22,516 bases of DNA, from assembly GCA_964424375.1 (NCBI GenBank), contig CAYRIH010000010.1, positions 1 through 22,516 on the forward strand. Reading direction: 5' to 3'. Position 1 is the stretch's first letter. The number at the start of each line of letters is the position of its first letter. The stretch is from CAYRIH01 sp964424375. Lineage in GTDB: Bacteria; Patescibacteriota; Kazan-3B-28; UBA10110. Below are positions 1-7,822 of this stretch, one piece after another. Made by a program: the position numbers and the translations under genes. A model generated the notes under the pieces. The model made no database searches. It was not told where the DNA came from and saw only the letters and a list, made by a program, of their open reading frames with translations.

Positions 1-22
1 ACTTTATATAGTATTAATTGTT

Positions 23-85
23 AATCCCGTATTCGTTGACTGTTTGTAATTGAATATACCACTTGGTCAGAGTTCTAACGGGATT
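23..85 (-). repeat. Inverted repeat spanning the lspA stop codon
   Basis: AATCCCGT (23-30) is complementary to ACGGGATT (78-85), and the lspA stop TAG lies inside. The loop is long (47 nt) and no T-run follows on the minus strand, so this is a weak candidate 3'-end structure rather than a clear terminator. Bases 1-22 show nothing recognisable. Confidence 0.3.
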
Positions 86-551
86 CATCCCGATTATAAA
101 TAAAAATACCCATTACAATTAAACTAACCCCAATGACAATTGCCACATCTGCCAAGTTAAAAATAGGCAAATAGCTAATAGATATAAAATCTCTTACAAA
201 ACCTAAAATTAAACGATCTATTAAATTACTGAACCCTCCCCCAATACTAATCATTAAACCTAAATAATAAACATTTGGATAATTGCCATTCATAAAAAAT
301 AGATATAACAAAATAATCAAAAACAAGATAACTAAACTGGTAGCCAAAAAACTTGGTAACTCAATGCCGAATGATACACCATAATTCCTATGATCTACAA
401 AAGTTATCCAGTTTAGCCCCCCAGCTCCAATAGCAGCCCAATGGATAGCCAGATATTTAGTAATTTGATCAAAGAAAACCACTAAAATTACCCCTAAAAA
501 TAGTAGTAATGTTTTTAGAGAAATATTTTGAAAGGCTGATTTATTCTTCAC
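75..551 (-). CDS. lspA: Lipoprotein signal peptidase (signal peptidase II)
   Basis: Membrane aspartyl protease that cleaves the signal peptide of diacylglyceryl-modified prolipoproteins. At 158 aa it has the usual family length and four hydrophobic segments. Family motifs are visible: FDQITK (27-32), NYGVSFG (56-62), GGGFSNLIDR (104-113) and VRDFI...FNLADVAI (119-138). Asp112 (in LIDR) and Asp135 (in NLAD) are the expected catalytic pair. The start is GTG at 551, inside the end of the upstream DksA-like gene (11-bp overlap), so translation is probably coupled. It is the last gene of the lgt-rmuC-channel-dksA-lspA operon. Its likely substrates include the three lipoproteins at 10.3-13.8 kb. 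The identification is confident. Confidence 0.96.
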   Translation of the reverse strand: MKNKSAFQNISLKTLLLFLGVILVVFFDQITKYLAIHWAAIGAGGLNWITFVDHRNYGVSFGIELPSFLATSLVILFLIILLYLFFMNGNYPNVYYLGLMISIGGGFSNLIDRLILGFVRDFISISYLPIFNLADVAIVIGVSLIVMGIFIYNRDESR

Positions 552-918
552 ACTTTACACAAATAGGAGCGGCTGGATATGCCTTGAGTCTATCTTCTAA
601 AATATATTTACCACAATTTTGACAATATCCATACTTATCTTCTTCAATTTTTTTAAGAGCGGCTCTGTTTTCTTCTAAGAGTTTAACTAAATCATTAGCT
701 AGAGCTGTATGTTCATCATAAGTAGTTATTTCGTCAGCAGCTTCTGTTTCATCTTCACCCTCACCAGGATGATATTCTTCAAATTTAGGTATATATTTAT
801 CTTCTTCTTCATTATAAGTAGCTACCTTTAAAAGTTCCTGTTTAATGCGGGATTTATCTTCCAAGAGTCTCTGTTTCTGATTTTCAATAAATTCTTGACT
901 ATACGGACTATTGTTCAT
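541..918 (-). CDS. DksA/TraR-family zinc-finger protein
   Basis: A 125-aa protein with an N-terminal helical part (about 1-90, Glu/Lys rich, coiled-coil-like, acidic DETEAADE in the middle) and a C-terminal four-cysteine zinc finger: C99xxC102 and C120xxC123. DksA/TraR proteins reach into the RNA polymerase secondary channel and tune initiation; small versions of this type are also known as general stress proteins. The start ATG is 4 nt after the stop of the upstream channel gene and has no clear Shine-Dalgarno sequence. The end overlaps lspA by 11 bp. The family is clear; whether it is a functional DksA is not decided by sequence alone. Confidence 0.9.
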   Translation of the reverse strand: MNNSPYSQEFIENQKQRLLEDKSRIKQELLKVATYNEEEDKYIPKFEEYHPGEGEDETEAADEITTYDEHTALANDLVKLLEENRAALKKIEEDKYGYCQNCGKYILEDRLKAYPAAPICVKCEE

Positions 919-922
919 AAAT

Positions 923-1933
923 TTAACGATTAAATAATTTTTCTATTTTTTGTAAATTGTCGTGAGTACCCATCAAAATAAGCCGATCACCAGATTGAAC
1001 TTCTGTATTGCCTACCGGATTTATAATAGCACGGCCATCAGCTCGATTAACAATTAATACTGAAATTCCTGACTTTCGATTTGCCAAATATTTTTCCAGT
1101 GGCTGGTCAACTAAAGGTGAATTAGAACTAACTGTTATGTCAGAAATCTGAATTTCACTCTTGTTTAAGTCTAAAACATTGTCGACAAAGTCTGCCACAC
1201 CTGGCCGAAGAGCAAAGGTAGCCATTCTGAAAGCACTGATTTGGTATGGCGAAATAGCTCGATTAGCACCAACTCTTATCAATTTAGCTACTGCCGTATC
1301 AGTATTGGCCCGCGCTACAATAAAAAGTCTGCTATTTAGAGTTCGAGCAGTAATAACAGTCAAAGCGTTATCACTATCCCGGCCTAAGGTTGAAATTAAA
1401 CCCTTGGCATTCATTATGCCAGCTTCTAGTAATACTTCTTCATTAGTAGCATCTCCTACCAAGCACATCCATCCCTTGCCCCTGCAGTCTTCTGCAATAT
1501 CTGGATCAATTTCTACTAATACAAATTGAACATCCTCCTTAGAAAATTCTTCGGCTACTTTTATGCCAACCCGACCTAAACCGCAAATAATATAATGATC
1601 TTTTAAACTCTGTATTTTTGTATGCATTCGTTTATTTTTAAAATCTTCATCAAACCGAGAAACCAAAATATATTCACTAAACACTCTTATTACATAGTAT
1701 AAAGTAAATACTCCAAAGACAATCAAAAGAATGGTAAATATGGTCCCAGCTGGACTTAAAGTATGTACTTCTCTATAGCCAACGGTAGCTAAAGTAATAA
1801 CTACCATATATATAGAATCCAAGAAATTCCAGCCTTCTATTATCATATAACCAGCTGAACCTATAACTATAAGCCCAATTACCAAGAATAATAAAGTCCA
1901 GAAATGAGTTTTTTTTATACTCCCATCATCCAT
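923..1933 (-). CDS. Potassium channel/transporter subunit with RCK (TrkA-N/TrkA-C) domains
   Basis: A 336-aa protein with two transmembrane helices (about 12-32 and 63-88) flanking a pore loop whose filter reads T50-V-G-Y-R-E, not the classical TVGYGD. A cytoplasmic RCK/TrkA-N Rossmann domain follows, with the nucleotide-binding GLGRVG motif (118-123), then a C-terminal RCK_C domain (about 255-336). It matches the 2TM-RCK architecture of bacterial ligand-gated K+ channels (MthK/YugO-like). It probably forms a tetrameric membrane channel gated by ligand or nucleotide bound to the RCK ring. It lies inside the operon, 18 nt downstream of rmuC. Ion selectivity with the R-E filter variant is uncertain, although such variants occur in the family. 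Confidence 0.9.
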   Translation of the reverse strand: MDDGSIKKTHFWTLLFLVIGLIVIGSAGYMIIEGWNFLDSIYMVVITLATVGYREVHTLSPAGTIFTILLIVFGVFTLYYVIRVFSEYILVSRFDEDFKNKRMHTKIQSLKDHYIICGLGRVGIKVAEEFSKEDVQFVLVEIDPDIAEDCRGKGWMCLVGDATNEEVLLEAGIMNAKGLISTLGRDSDNALTVITARTLNSRLFIVARANTDTAVAKLIRVGANRAISPYQISAFRMATFALRPGVADFVDNVLDLNKSEIQISDITVSSNSPLVDQPLEKYLANRKSGISVLIVNRADGRAIINPVGNTEVQSGDRLILMGTHDNLQKIEKLFNR

Positions 1934-1951
1934 TTTTATTAATTATTTTAA

Positions 1952-2968
1952 TTAACCTTCTTTTATTTGTCTATCTTTAGCTTTATCCAAAGCGGGTTTT
2001 TCAGCTTCGGCTAAATATGTCATTTGGCCTCGGACTTTTCCCATAATTTTTTTGTATTCGGTGTAAGCATTGCTAATCATGGCACTACCCCTAGCAACCT
2101 GATTTTCCAATACAGTTTCCATTTCGTTTAAAGATCTATCTAAGTTTTCTAAGAACGATTTTATTTGTTGTTCATCATAAGTAGCCAGAGTGCGTTTATG
2201 TAAATCTAGAAAAGTTAATATATATGGTACTGCCATACTATAGGGAACTAAGATAACCGACTGGCTGTGCGCTTTGGCAAATGATTCTTTAAGAATTGAA
2301 TAGAGAGCATCTGGTACCATCATTATGGCCTTATCCCAGGTAATGGGAGGATGAATATAGCTAGCTACTTCTTTGACTTTTTTAGAAACCTCTATTTCTA
2401 TTTTTTTAATCAATCTACTTCTAATTTCTTCATCTTGCTCCGATTCTAATTTACTCATTTCTTCTATAGCCACCATTTTAGAATCCATTGGCATAATTCT
2501 GCCATCTGGTAATTTTAAACCAAATTCTACAGGCCTGCCTTCAATACGATAATCAAAAACAATTAATTCTGGAGGGAACGATTTAAATATTTCTCTCAAA
2601 ACATTTTCCCCAGCCATTCCTTTGGTTTTAGAACCCTTAAATAAGCTTTCAATGCTTTTAATAGAGCTTTTGATGGCTACATTATAGTCTTCTTCTTTTT
2701 TATCTCGCTCTTCCTGGCGGTTTTTAAATTCGGCAAGAATATCAGATAATTTTCGCATTTCTTCTGTAAATCCTTTGGCAGATTCCTGAGATACTCTCTG
2801 GTCAGTCTTTAGAGCTTGCGTGTCTTGAAATAGTAAATCTAAGGTTTTACCAAGAGCCGAATCAACAGGTACGTCATTTTTTTTAGTTTGTTGTTGATAT
2901 ATAAGCCAGCCAGCCAAGCCTAAAGAAGCTAGAGCTATTATACTTATAACTATTAAAGCAGTTATCAT
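1952..2968 (-). CDS. rmuC: RmuC-family protein
   Basis: A 338-aa protein with one N-terminal transmembrane helix (about 2-23), a Lys/Glu-rich coiled-coil stretch (about 45-115) and a C-terminal RmuC domain (about 115-310). The domain shows the family segments KGMAGENVLREIF, LPDGRIMPMDSKM and a later ILVPYSMAVPYILTFL. RmuC proteins are predicted membrane-tethered nuclease-like proteins that limit recombination at inverted repeats in E. coli; the chemistry is not well defined. Its ATG overlaps the lgt stop (ATGA), a sign of translational coupling. Its presence near a locus rich in inverted and tandem repeats is suggestive only. Confidence 0.9.
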   Translation of the reverse strand: MITALIVISIIALASLGLAGWLIYQQQTKKNDVPVDSALGKTLDLLFQDTQALKTDQRVSQESAKGFTEEMRKLSDILAEFKNRQEERDKKEEDYNVAIKSSIKSIESLFKGSKTKGMAGENVLREIFKSFPPELIVFDYRIEGRPVEFGLKLPDGRIMPMDSKMVAIEEMSKLESEQDEEIRSRLIKKIEIEVSKKVKEVASYIHPPITWDKAIMMVPDALYSILKESFAKAHSQSVILVPYSMAVPYILTFLDLHKRTLATYDEQQIKSFLENLDRSLNEMETVLENQVARGSAMISNAYTEYKKIMGKVRGQMTYLAEAEKPALDKAKDRQIKEG

Positions 2969-3834
2969 AATTTTAGTTTTATCTTATATCTTAATATTAA
3001 ACCAGTTATTAAAGTTATACTAACAATTAATAAACTTGCCCATTGAGCTATAGTTAGCACTCCCCAATAATCACTGTCCACCCTAAAAAATTCTATTACA
3101 AACCGCAGAACCGAATACAGGGCTATATATATAAATAAAGTAAATCCTTCAATTGATCTTAATTTTTGCCAGAGCAAGACAATCAACAAAATAATAATTA
3201 ACCCAATAATTGAATATAAGAATGTGGGATGAAAAAACTCAAATTCTGAGAAACCAGCTGGGCGTAATGAAGATTTAACAAACATTTTCCAAGGCAAGTC
3301 TGTTGGCGGACCAAATGCTTCTTGATTAAAAAAATTGCCAAATCGACCAATTATCTGGCCAATTAATACTGGTGGTATTAAAAGATCAAATATCCTTAAT
3401 ATCGGCAATTTATACACTTTGGCATATATCAATACAGCTAAAGCGCCTAAAATCAATGCTCCGTGTATGCTCATGCCGCCATGATGTAAACTAATCATCT
3501 CTACCCAATTACCAGAAAATTCGGACCACTTTAATATTACAAAAGCCAAGCGGGCACCAATTACACCGCTAGCAATGCTCAGAGCCGCGATATTAATAAT
3601 GTGGGATTTAAACTTACTATCAGAAACTTTCCAATTTAACCACATCAAGCCAGATAACACTCCTGTAGCTAATAATAAACCATACCAATAAACAGTCAGT
3701 TCTCCGATTTTGAATGCAACTGGATTAATTTCCAATAAACCTTTAAAATATGGAGTCAACCACAAACACACTGCTACTATTAAAATAATAACAGTAATAA
3801 TCCCTCCCAACTGATTGAATAGCTTACTCTTCAC
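2965..3834 (-). CDS. lgt: Prolipoprotein diacylglyceryl transferase
   Basis: A 289-aa polytopic membrane protein that transfers diacylglycerol from phosphatidylglycerol to the lipobox cysteine of prolipoproteins, the step before LspA. Diagnostic blocks are HHGGMSIHGA (118-127, with H124), the GRFGNFFNQEAFG signature (163-175, with R164, N167, N170) and FHPTFLYS near the C-terminus. In the last block the usual Glu after LY is Ser. The start is GTG at 3834. Stop codon TGA overlaps the rmuC start and is one of three TGA stops in the window. It is the first gene of the minus-strand operon and divergent from the 3944 gene. A TATACT at 3870-3875 (minus) is a possible -10 but has no good -35. Confidence 0.96.
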   Translation of the reverse strand: MKSKLFNQLGGIITVIILIVAVCLWLTPYFKGLLEINPVAFKIGELTVYWYGLLLATGVLSGLMWLNWKVSDSKFKSHIINIAALSIASGVIGARLAFVILKWSEFSGNWVEMISLHHGGMSIHGALILGALAVLIYAKVYKLPILRIFDLLIPPVLIGQIIGRFGNFFNQEAFGPPTDLPWKMFVKSSLRPAGFSEFEFFHPTFLYSIIGLIIILLIVLLWQKLRSIEGFTLFIYIALYSVLRFVIEFFRVDSDYWGVLTIAQWASLLIVSITLITGLILRYKIKLKL

Positions 3835-3892
3835 GCTTACTACGATATACTAGAGACAAGACATAAGAAAGTATAGAACTGAAGGGTGAAAG

Positions 3893-3922
3893 TTGATATG
3901 TTAAAGTCTTGTAGTCTATAAT
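3893..3922 (+). promoter_or_regulatory. Promoter of the PP2C-like membrane protein gene
   Basis: TTGATA (3893-3898), an 18-bp spacer and TATAAT (3917-3922) lie 21 bp before the ATG at 3944. The short leader contains CTTG-TTAAT-CAAG and no Shine-Dalgarno sequence. Confidence 0.75.
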
Positions 3923-3943
3923 AACCTTGTTAATCAAGCACAA

Positions 3944-6283
3944 ATGACAGAACTAAAAGAAAACATTGTCTTAAAGACTAAACCAAAGTATATCACTCGA
4001 ATAGGAAAAGTATTGTCAAAAAGCTCAAAGAGTGAAGGTTTTTCTATAACTCTGTCCTATGTCCCAGATAAGCCGGAAGAACAAAAACATGGTAGTCTTT
4101 ATTTTGTAATTGATATCGGCAGCGGTTCACCGCTATCGCCGGATATTGGCTATAATTTGATAGATATTATTAAAGAAGAATACTACCGTGATCTATCAAA
4201 AACGCCATCTCAAAGTTTTGAAAGTGCTTTGAAGATGACCAATGAAGAATTTGCCGCTATTGCCAAAGAAGGTGAAAAAAGCTGGATTGGGAAAACTAAC
4301 ATTACTATTGCTACTATTACAGAAAATAAGCTACTGGCTGTAGTCCGAGGCACAAGCGAAATACATCTTTGGCGTAATGGGAAAATTATGCATTTATCTG
4401 AAGGAATGTATACTCCAGGAGAAACTTACAGAGCAGATGAAACTTTGATTAACATCATAGAAGGAGAACTGAGTGTAGGTGATAAACTAATTTTAAGCAC
4501 AGCCGAATTATTCTATTATCTTTCCGTAGAAAAACTCAAACGCATAGTAGAAGGTTATTCTCCAGCTGGTGCTGCTCAGCAAATTGCTCAGCAGTTAAAA
4601 AACGAAGAAGATATTACCAAAACTAACGTTATTATTGCCGAATTTTCCCTCCCAGAACTAATAGACTTTGAAGAGGAGACTATTCCTGAGGATAACTGGA
4701 TTGGACAAACTGGTGTAACCGTACAGCAACCCAGCAGCTCATCGAAATCAAAACCACTTTTTGGTGGGTTTTCAGTACGCCAGGAACCAGCCATCACAGC
4801 TTCGGCACCAGATAGTAATCAAGAAACATCAGAACCAATTAATCAAGTTGATAGCCAATCTACAATGAATGAAATGGCTCAGGAATTAGAAATCAAAGAA
4901 GAACCAGCCGATTTACCCAAGACTCATCAACCAATAACTATGCCAAAAATAAATTATGCTAAAGGCATTTCTAATATAACTGGCAAAATAAAAACGGCTG
5001 CTGCCAGTCCCGGATTTAAAAAGACCGGCAATATTGTGCTGCGTTACCTAAAATATGCTGGGTTAGTGATTCTGGCAATTGTAGATTTAACCGTCAATTT
5101 TGTCAGCAACTGGGTTAATGATATAAAAAGACGACCAAATGGCAACAAGATATTAATGGCCACTGTAGGTATATTGGTTGTTGTTGTAGTAGTATCAACT
5201 CTCGCGCTATCTCGCAGTCAGGCAACTAGAGTTAGTAAGAAAGTGGCAGTAGAATCATTGGAATCTGCTATCCAAAAGCGAGATGCCGCCAAAGCCGCCA
5301 TTATATATGAAGATCACGCCAAAGCCAGCACTTTATTATTTGAGGCTTATGGTTTGGCAGAGGCTGCAACCAAGAATGAAGCTACCGAAACAGAAGCTCT
5401 ATCAATACTAGCAGAAATCAATACCCAACTTGATGAGGTTGGCAGAGTACAACGTTTTGACAATCCTTACGCTTTAGTAGATTTTGCTAGTTTAGCTTCT
5501 CAAATTGAAATTCAAGGCAGGGGCGAAGCTAGTATAAATATTAATGACATTTTAGCAGTAGGTAATGATATATACACCTACGATACGGAACACAATAAGA
5601 TATTTAAATATAATGACAGTCGCCGAGAAGTTGGAATTGTTAACTCTTTAGTAAGCAAGGAAAAGAAAATTAAATTAGGGACTATTGCTGGCAATGATTT
5701 GATATTTTACTCTATCCCGGCTGGTGTCTATTCATTGGATCTCAATGAAAATACAATGAAAGGCATATCTTTAGACACTGGCAATTGGAATAACGCCAAT
5801 GATCTCATTGCCTACACTGATAAATTATATTTCTTAGATACAGAAAATAATAACATCTGGAAATATAAACAAGTTTCAGAGGGATACACAAAAATCGCCG
5901 CATATTTCGAAGGTAATGAAAACCTAAATCTAAGTGGAGCTACCGATTTTGTCATCGATGGTGATGTATATATCCTTATAAATGGATTAATTAGCAAATA
6001 CACCGTAGGTCAGCAAGTAGAATATGTTCTACGCGATGTACCAGAACATACTGGTGCTTTAGTGGGCGCTATTAAAGATATTTACACTGACTCATTGACA
6101 GAAGGGTTATATATATTAGATACCGATAATTCCCGGGTGGTGGTATTTGATAAAGAAAATGGAATGTATCTAAGACAATACATGTTTACTGGCATAGATA
6201 ACCCTAGTAATATCTTTGTCAGCGAAGAAAATGACTCTTTGTGGATTCTGTCCGGAACCCAAGTCTATTTATTAGAAATCTAA
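3944..6283 (+). CDS. Membrane protein with degenerate PP2C-like domain and C-terminal propeller-like domain
   Basis: A 779-aa protein that I cannot name. Residues about 20-230 resemble a PP2C/SpoIIE-type phosphatase: a FVIDIGSGS strand-turn (54-62) in place of the metal-binding ADGMGG, an IHLWRNGKI strand, LSVGDKLILSTAE in place of the usual SDG block, and TNVIIAEF in place of DNITVVVV. Several acidic metal ligands are missing (GD to GT, SDG to TAE, DN to TN), so activity is doubtful. A low-complexity linker (about 245-345) precedes two hydrophobic segments (about 367-388 and 404-424), a helical Ala/Glu-rich stretch (about 430-495) and about 280 residues of short beta repeats (DIYTYDTEHNKIFKY, KLYFLDTENNNIWKY, GLYILDTDNSRVVVF) like an NHL/YWTD-type propeller. 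The head is probably cytosolic and the propeller outside. It could be a sensor or scaffold; the function is unknown. Confidence 0.8.
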   Translation: MTELKENIVLKTKPKYITRIGKVLSKSSKSEGFSITLSYVPDKPEEQKHGSLYFVIDIGSGSPLSPDIGYNLIDIIKEEYYRDLSKTPSQSFESALKMTNEEFAAIAKEGEKSWIGKTNITIATITENKLLAVVRGTSEIHLWRNGKIMHLSEGMYTPGETYRADETLINIIEGELSVGDKLILSTAELFYYLSVEKLKRIVEGYSPAGAAQQIAQQLKNEEDITKTNVIIAEFSLPELIDFEEETIPEDNWIGQTGVTVQQPSSSSKSKPLFGGFSVRQEPAITASAPDSNQETSEPINQVDSQSTMNEMAQELEIKEEPADLPKTHQPITMPKINYAKGISNITGKIKTAAASPGFKKTGNIVLRYLKYAGLVILAIVDLTVNFVSNWVNDIKRRPNGNKILMATVGILVVVVVVSTLALSRSQATRVSKKVAVESLESAIQKRDAAKAAIIYEDHAKASTLLFEAYGLAEAATKNEATETEALSILAEINTQLDEVGRVQRFDNPYALVDFASLASQIEIQGRGEASININDILAVGNDIYTYDTEHNKIFKYNDSRREVGIVNSLVSKEKKIKLGTIAGNDLIFYSIPAGVYSLDLNENTMKGISLDTGNWNNANDLIAYTDKLYFLDTENNNIWKYKQVSEGYTKIAAYFEGNENLNLSGATDFVIDGDVYILINGLISKYTVGQQVEYVLRDVPEHTGALVGAIKDIYTDSLTEGLYILDTDNSRVVVFDKENGMYLRQYMFTGIDNPSNIFVSEENDSLWILSGTQVYLLEI

Positions 6284-6294
6284 AAATTCCTCCC

Positions 6295-6400
6295 TGTCAT
6301 TCCCATATTACTTTTGTCATTCTCGGGTTTTTTATTGTCATTCCCGCGAATCCGCCAGCTGGCGGAGGGAATCCTCGCCTCGATTCGGCGAAGCGGGCAG
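6295..6400. repeat. REP-like intergenic repeats
   Basis: Three partial copies of a TGTCATTCYCG-type motif are followed by a perfect palindrome CCGCCAGCTGGCGG (6352-6365), itself flanked by ATTCCC and GGGAAT, and then a small CGCC...GGCG hairpin. The same motif family recurs at 21.6 kb and 22.05 kb. It is a dispersed intergenic element; no gene is seen here. Confidence 0.65.
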
Positions 6401-6459
6401 ACATAAAAAAGAAAACCTAAACCAGTCCCTTAACAAACCAACAAGGTAGGTGATGATAA

Positions 6460-6612
6460 ATGTCAGATATATGTCATTTTGATGGCTGTGATAACATCTC
6501 TTATGACGATTGCGCCAGTTGCAGCGAACCAACCTGTCACCAGCATGGCAAAGAGGTTGGGGAACATTTTGTCTGCTTCTACTGCATTAACGAGGAAGAT
6601 GAGGAAGACTAA
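6460..6612 (+). CDS. Small Cys/His-rich, probable zinc-binding protein
   Basis: A 50-aa open frame starting at ATG 6460, preceded by an AGGTAGGTGAT stretch that can serve as a ribosome binding site. It contains seven cysteines and several histidines (C5, H6, C10, C18, C21, C26, H27, H29, C39, C42). The spacing CxxC (18-21), CHxH (26-29) and CxxC (39-42) looks like one or two treble-clef or B-box-like zinc knuckles. The C-terminal tail is acidic (EEDEED). I do not recognise the family. Coding status is supported by the ribosome binding site, the cysteine pattern and a possible terminator downstream. It could be a nucleic-acid or protein-interaction zinc ribbon. Confidence 0.7.
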   Translation: MSDICHFDGCDNISYDDCASCSEPTCHQHGKEVGEHFVCFYCINEEDEED

Positions 6613-6641
6613 CAAATTAATCAACCAATATCAAAACCCAG

Positions 6642-6669
6642 GCCAGCTTGTATAATAGAGTTGGCTTTT
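6642..6669 (+). terminator. Hairpin with short T-run, overlapping a TATAAT box
   Basis: GCCAGCTT (6642-6649) pairs with GAGTTGGC (6658-6665) with two wobble pairs, followed by TTTT. This could end the 50-aa gene transcript. The loop contains TATAAT (6651-6656), which may instead be the -10 box for the next gene, although no good -35 is seen. The two readings are not exclusive. Confidence 0.45.
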
Positions 6670-6673
6670 CATT

Positions 6674-7087
6674 ATGAAAAAAGATTCAAAAGATCTAATT
6701 AAATTCTACCTCAAGCGTCAAAAAAAATTGGCCTATCTTTTAGGTGTCCTTGATACTTACTGTGACCTAACCAGCAAAGGCGTACGAGATGTTTCTTTGT
6801 TAATGCCCTTCTGGACTACTGACAAACATCAAAAATACTTTCCTATGATCAAAAACATAGTTCAGGGTTACAATTTACAAATTATACCCTACCCTAATCT
6901 AACTGATAAAAAAAATAATAAGCATTGGATATATTACATATATACAAAAGGCAATAAAAAGAAAGTTGAAGAATTAATATCTCTGTTCAAAATGGTTCAT
7001 GAGAACAAAAAGAAAAAATCATTACATAGAAAAATCGGTAAACTCTTAGGTTATAGCCGAGAAACTATTATTAAAAAATACAAATAA
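6674..7087 (+). CDS. Hypothetical protein, basic, coupled to smpB
   Basis: A 137-aa, very Lys-rich soluble protein. I do not recognise it. Visible elements are a hydrophobic LAYLLGVLDTYCDL segment (about 19-32), faintly like the first helix of a LAGLIDADG fold but without convincing second-motif support, an aromatic stretch HWIYYIYTKG (about 84-93), and a basic C-terminal helix with KIGKLLGYSRETIIKKY resembling a small nucleic-acid-binding helix-turn-helix. The stop overlaps the smpB start by one base (TAATG), so the two are probably translated from one mRNA. No Shine-Dalgarno sequence is visible. A role with RNA or ribosomes is only a guess from charge and neighbourhood. Confidence 0.65.
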   Translation: MKKDSKDLIKFYLKRQKKLAYLLGVLDTYCDLTSKGVRDVSLLMPFWTTDKHQKYFPMIKNIVQGYNLQIIPYPNLTDKKNNKHWIYYIYTKGNKKKVEELISLFKMVHENKKKKSLHRKIGKLLGYSRETIIKKYK

Positions 7088-7542
7088 TGGGTTCTATGAA
7101 AATCATTGCTAAAAATAAGTTGGCATATCACAACTATGAAATCCTAGAAAAAATAGAAGCAGGCATAGCTCTTTTGGGTAGTGAGATTAAATCAATCAGA
7201 AACGGTCAAGTAAGTATTAAAGAAGGTCATGCCAGAATTCAAGACAACGAAGCTTGGTTAACAAATGTTCACATTGCTCCATATAAACAAAGTTCAGTCA
7301 CTGATTATAATCCCCTCAGAAGACGTAAATTATTATTAAACAAATCAGAAATAAAAAGATTAGTCGGCAAACTGCAAGAAAAAGGATTAAGTTTAATTCC
7401 CCTTTCTTTATATATAAAGAAGAATAACGCAAAAATAGAGTTAGGTTTAGTTAAAGGATTAAAAAAATATGACAAAAGATCAAAAATTAAAGCCAAAGAA
7501 TTTCAAAGACTCCGCCAACGCAAACTAAAACACAAAGAATAA
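7087..7542 (+). CDS. smpB: SsrA-binding protein SmpB
   Basis: A 151-aa protein that binds tmRNA and brings it to stalled ribosomes for trans-translation. Family hallmarks are KNKLAYHNYEILEKIEAGI, LLGSEIKSIRNGQVSIKEG, AWLTNVHIAPY, then RRRKLLLNKSEI and a very basic C-terminal tail (KRSKIKAKEFQRLRQRKLK), as expected for the tail that enters the mRNA channel. The first ATG (7087) overlaps the upstream stop. Met4 at 7096 gives the usual family start (MKII) and may be the real one. tmRNA itself (ssrA) is encoded 1.2 kb away on the other strand. Confidence 0.96.
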   Translation: MGSMKIIAKNKLAYHNYEILEKIEAGIALLGSEIKSIRNGQVSIKEGHARIQDNEAWLTNVHIAPYKQSSVTDYNPLRRRKLLLNKSEIKRLVGKLQEKGLSLIPLSLYIKKNNAKIELGLVKGLKKYDKRSKIKAKEFQRLRQRKLKHKE

Positions 7543-7590
7543 AAAAAGAGCCCCAAGGACTCTTAAAATTCAATAAAGAGTCCTTGGGGC
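7543..7590 (-). terminator. Strong Rho-independent terminator of the 23-aa gene
   Basis: A perfect 15-bp stem (7550-7564 with 7576-7590, GCCCCAAGGACTCTT arm) with an 11-nt loop. On the minus strand it is followed by CTCTTTTTTTATT, so it terminates minus-strand transcripts; on the plus strand no T-run follows. It begins 4 bases after the stop codon of the microprotein gene. Confidence 0.85.
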
Positions 7591-7594
7591 AACA

Positions 7595-7666
7595 TTAGCC
7601 GCCACAGTTGGAACAGACGTGTCCAACTACGTGGCCTGTTAAACGCGCAAAACACTTACGTCTCAT
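7595..7666 (-). CDS. 23-aa Cys-containing microprotein
   Basis: ATG at 7664-7666 is preceded at 9 nt by a full GGAGG Shine-Dalgarno sequence (7676-7680), one of the strongest in the window. The product begins MRRKCFARLT, contains a GHVVGH stretch, and ends VCSNCGG. It therefore has one lone cysteine (C5), two histidines and a CxxC, enough for a single small metal site. The stop is followed almost immediately by the strongest terminator of the window, and a TTGACA -35 lies upstream. Together these argue for a real short transcript of about 150-170 nt that encodes a peptide, or for a dual-function small RNA. I do not recognise the peptide. Confidence 0.6.
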   Translation of the reverse strand: MRRKCFARLTGHVVGHVCSNCGG

Positions 7667-7707
7667 AACAAGACACCTCCGTAAGCTATTAGAATCGTTT
7701 AAACAAA

Positions 7708-7737
7708 GCTCTACTTTAACTATAGCAAAGCTGTCAA
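7708..7737 (-). promoter_or_regulatory. Possible promoter of the microprotein gene
   Basis: On the minus strand TTGACA (7732-7737) is a perfect -35. The -10 is poor (TAGAGC at 18-bp spacing), so the call rests on the -35 and on position, about 40 bp before the ribosome binding site. Confidence 0.35.
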
Positions 7738-7822
7738 GCCCTAAATGCAATTTCTTAACTGCTTTATTTCCTGTGCAGAAAATAATCCCAAGAGAAAATG
7801 AGTCGGATTTAGGTGTTTAAAG

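Noticed and set aside
6338..6532. 64-aa minus-strand open frame
   Set aside because: It runs through REP-like repeats and is antisense to the Cys-rich 50-aa gene, which has a ribosome binding site.
6674..7087. LAGLIDADG homing endonuclease reading of the 137-aa protein
   Set aside because: Only one hydrophobic helix is faintly similar; the acidic catalytic pattern GDG is not present and no intron context is seen.
7608..7820. 70-aa plus-strand open frame
   Set aside because: It is antisense to the microprotein gene and its promoter region, has no ribosome binding site and no recognisable domain.
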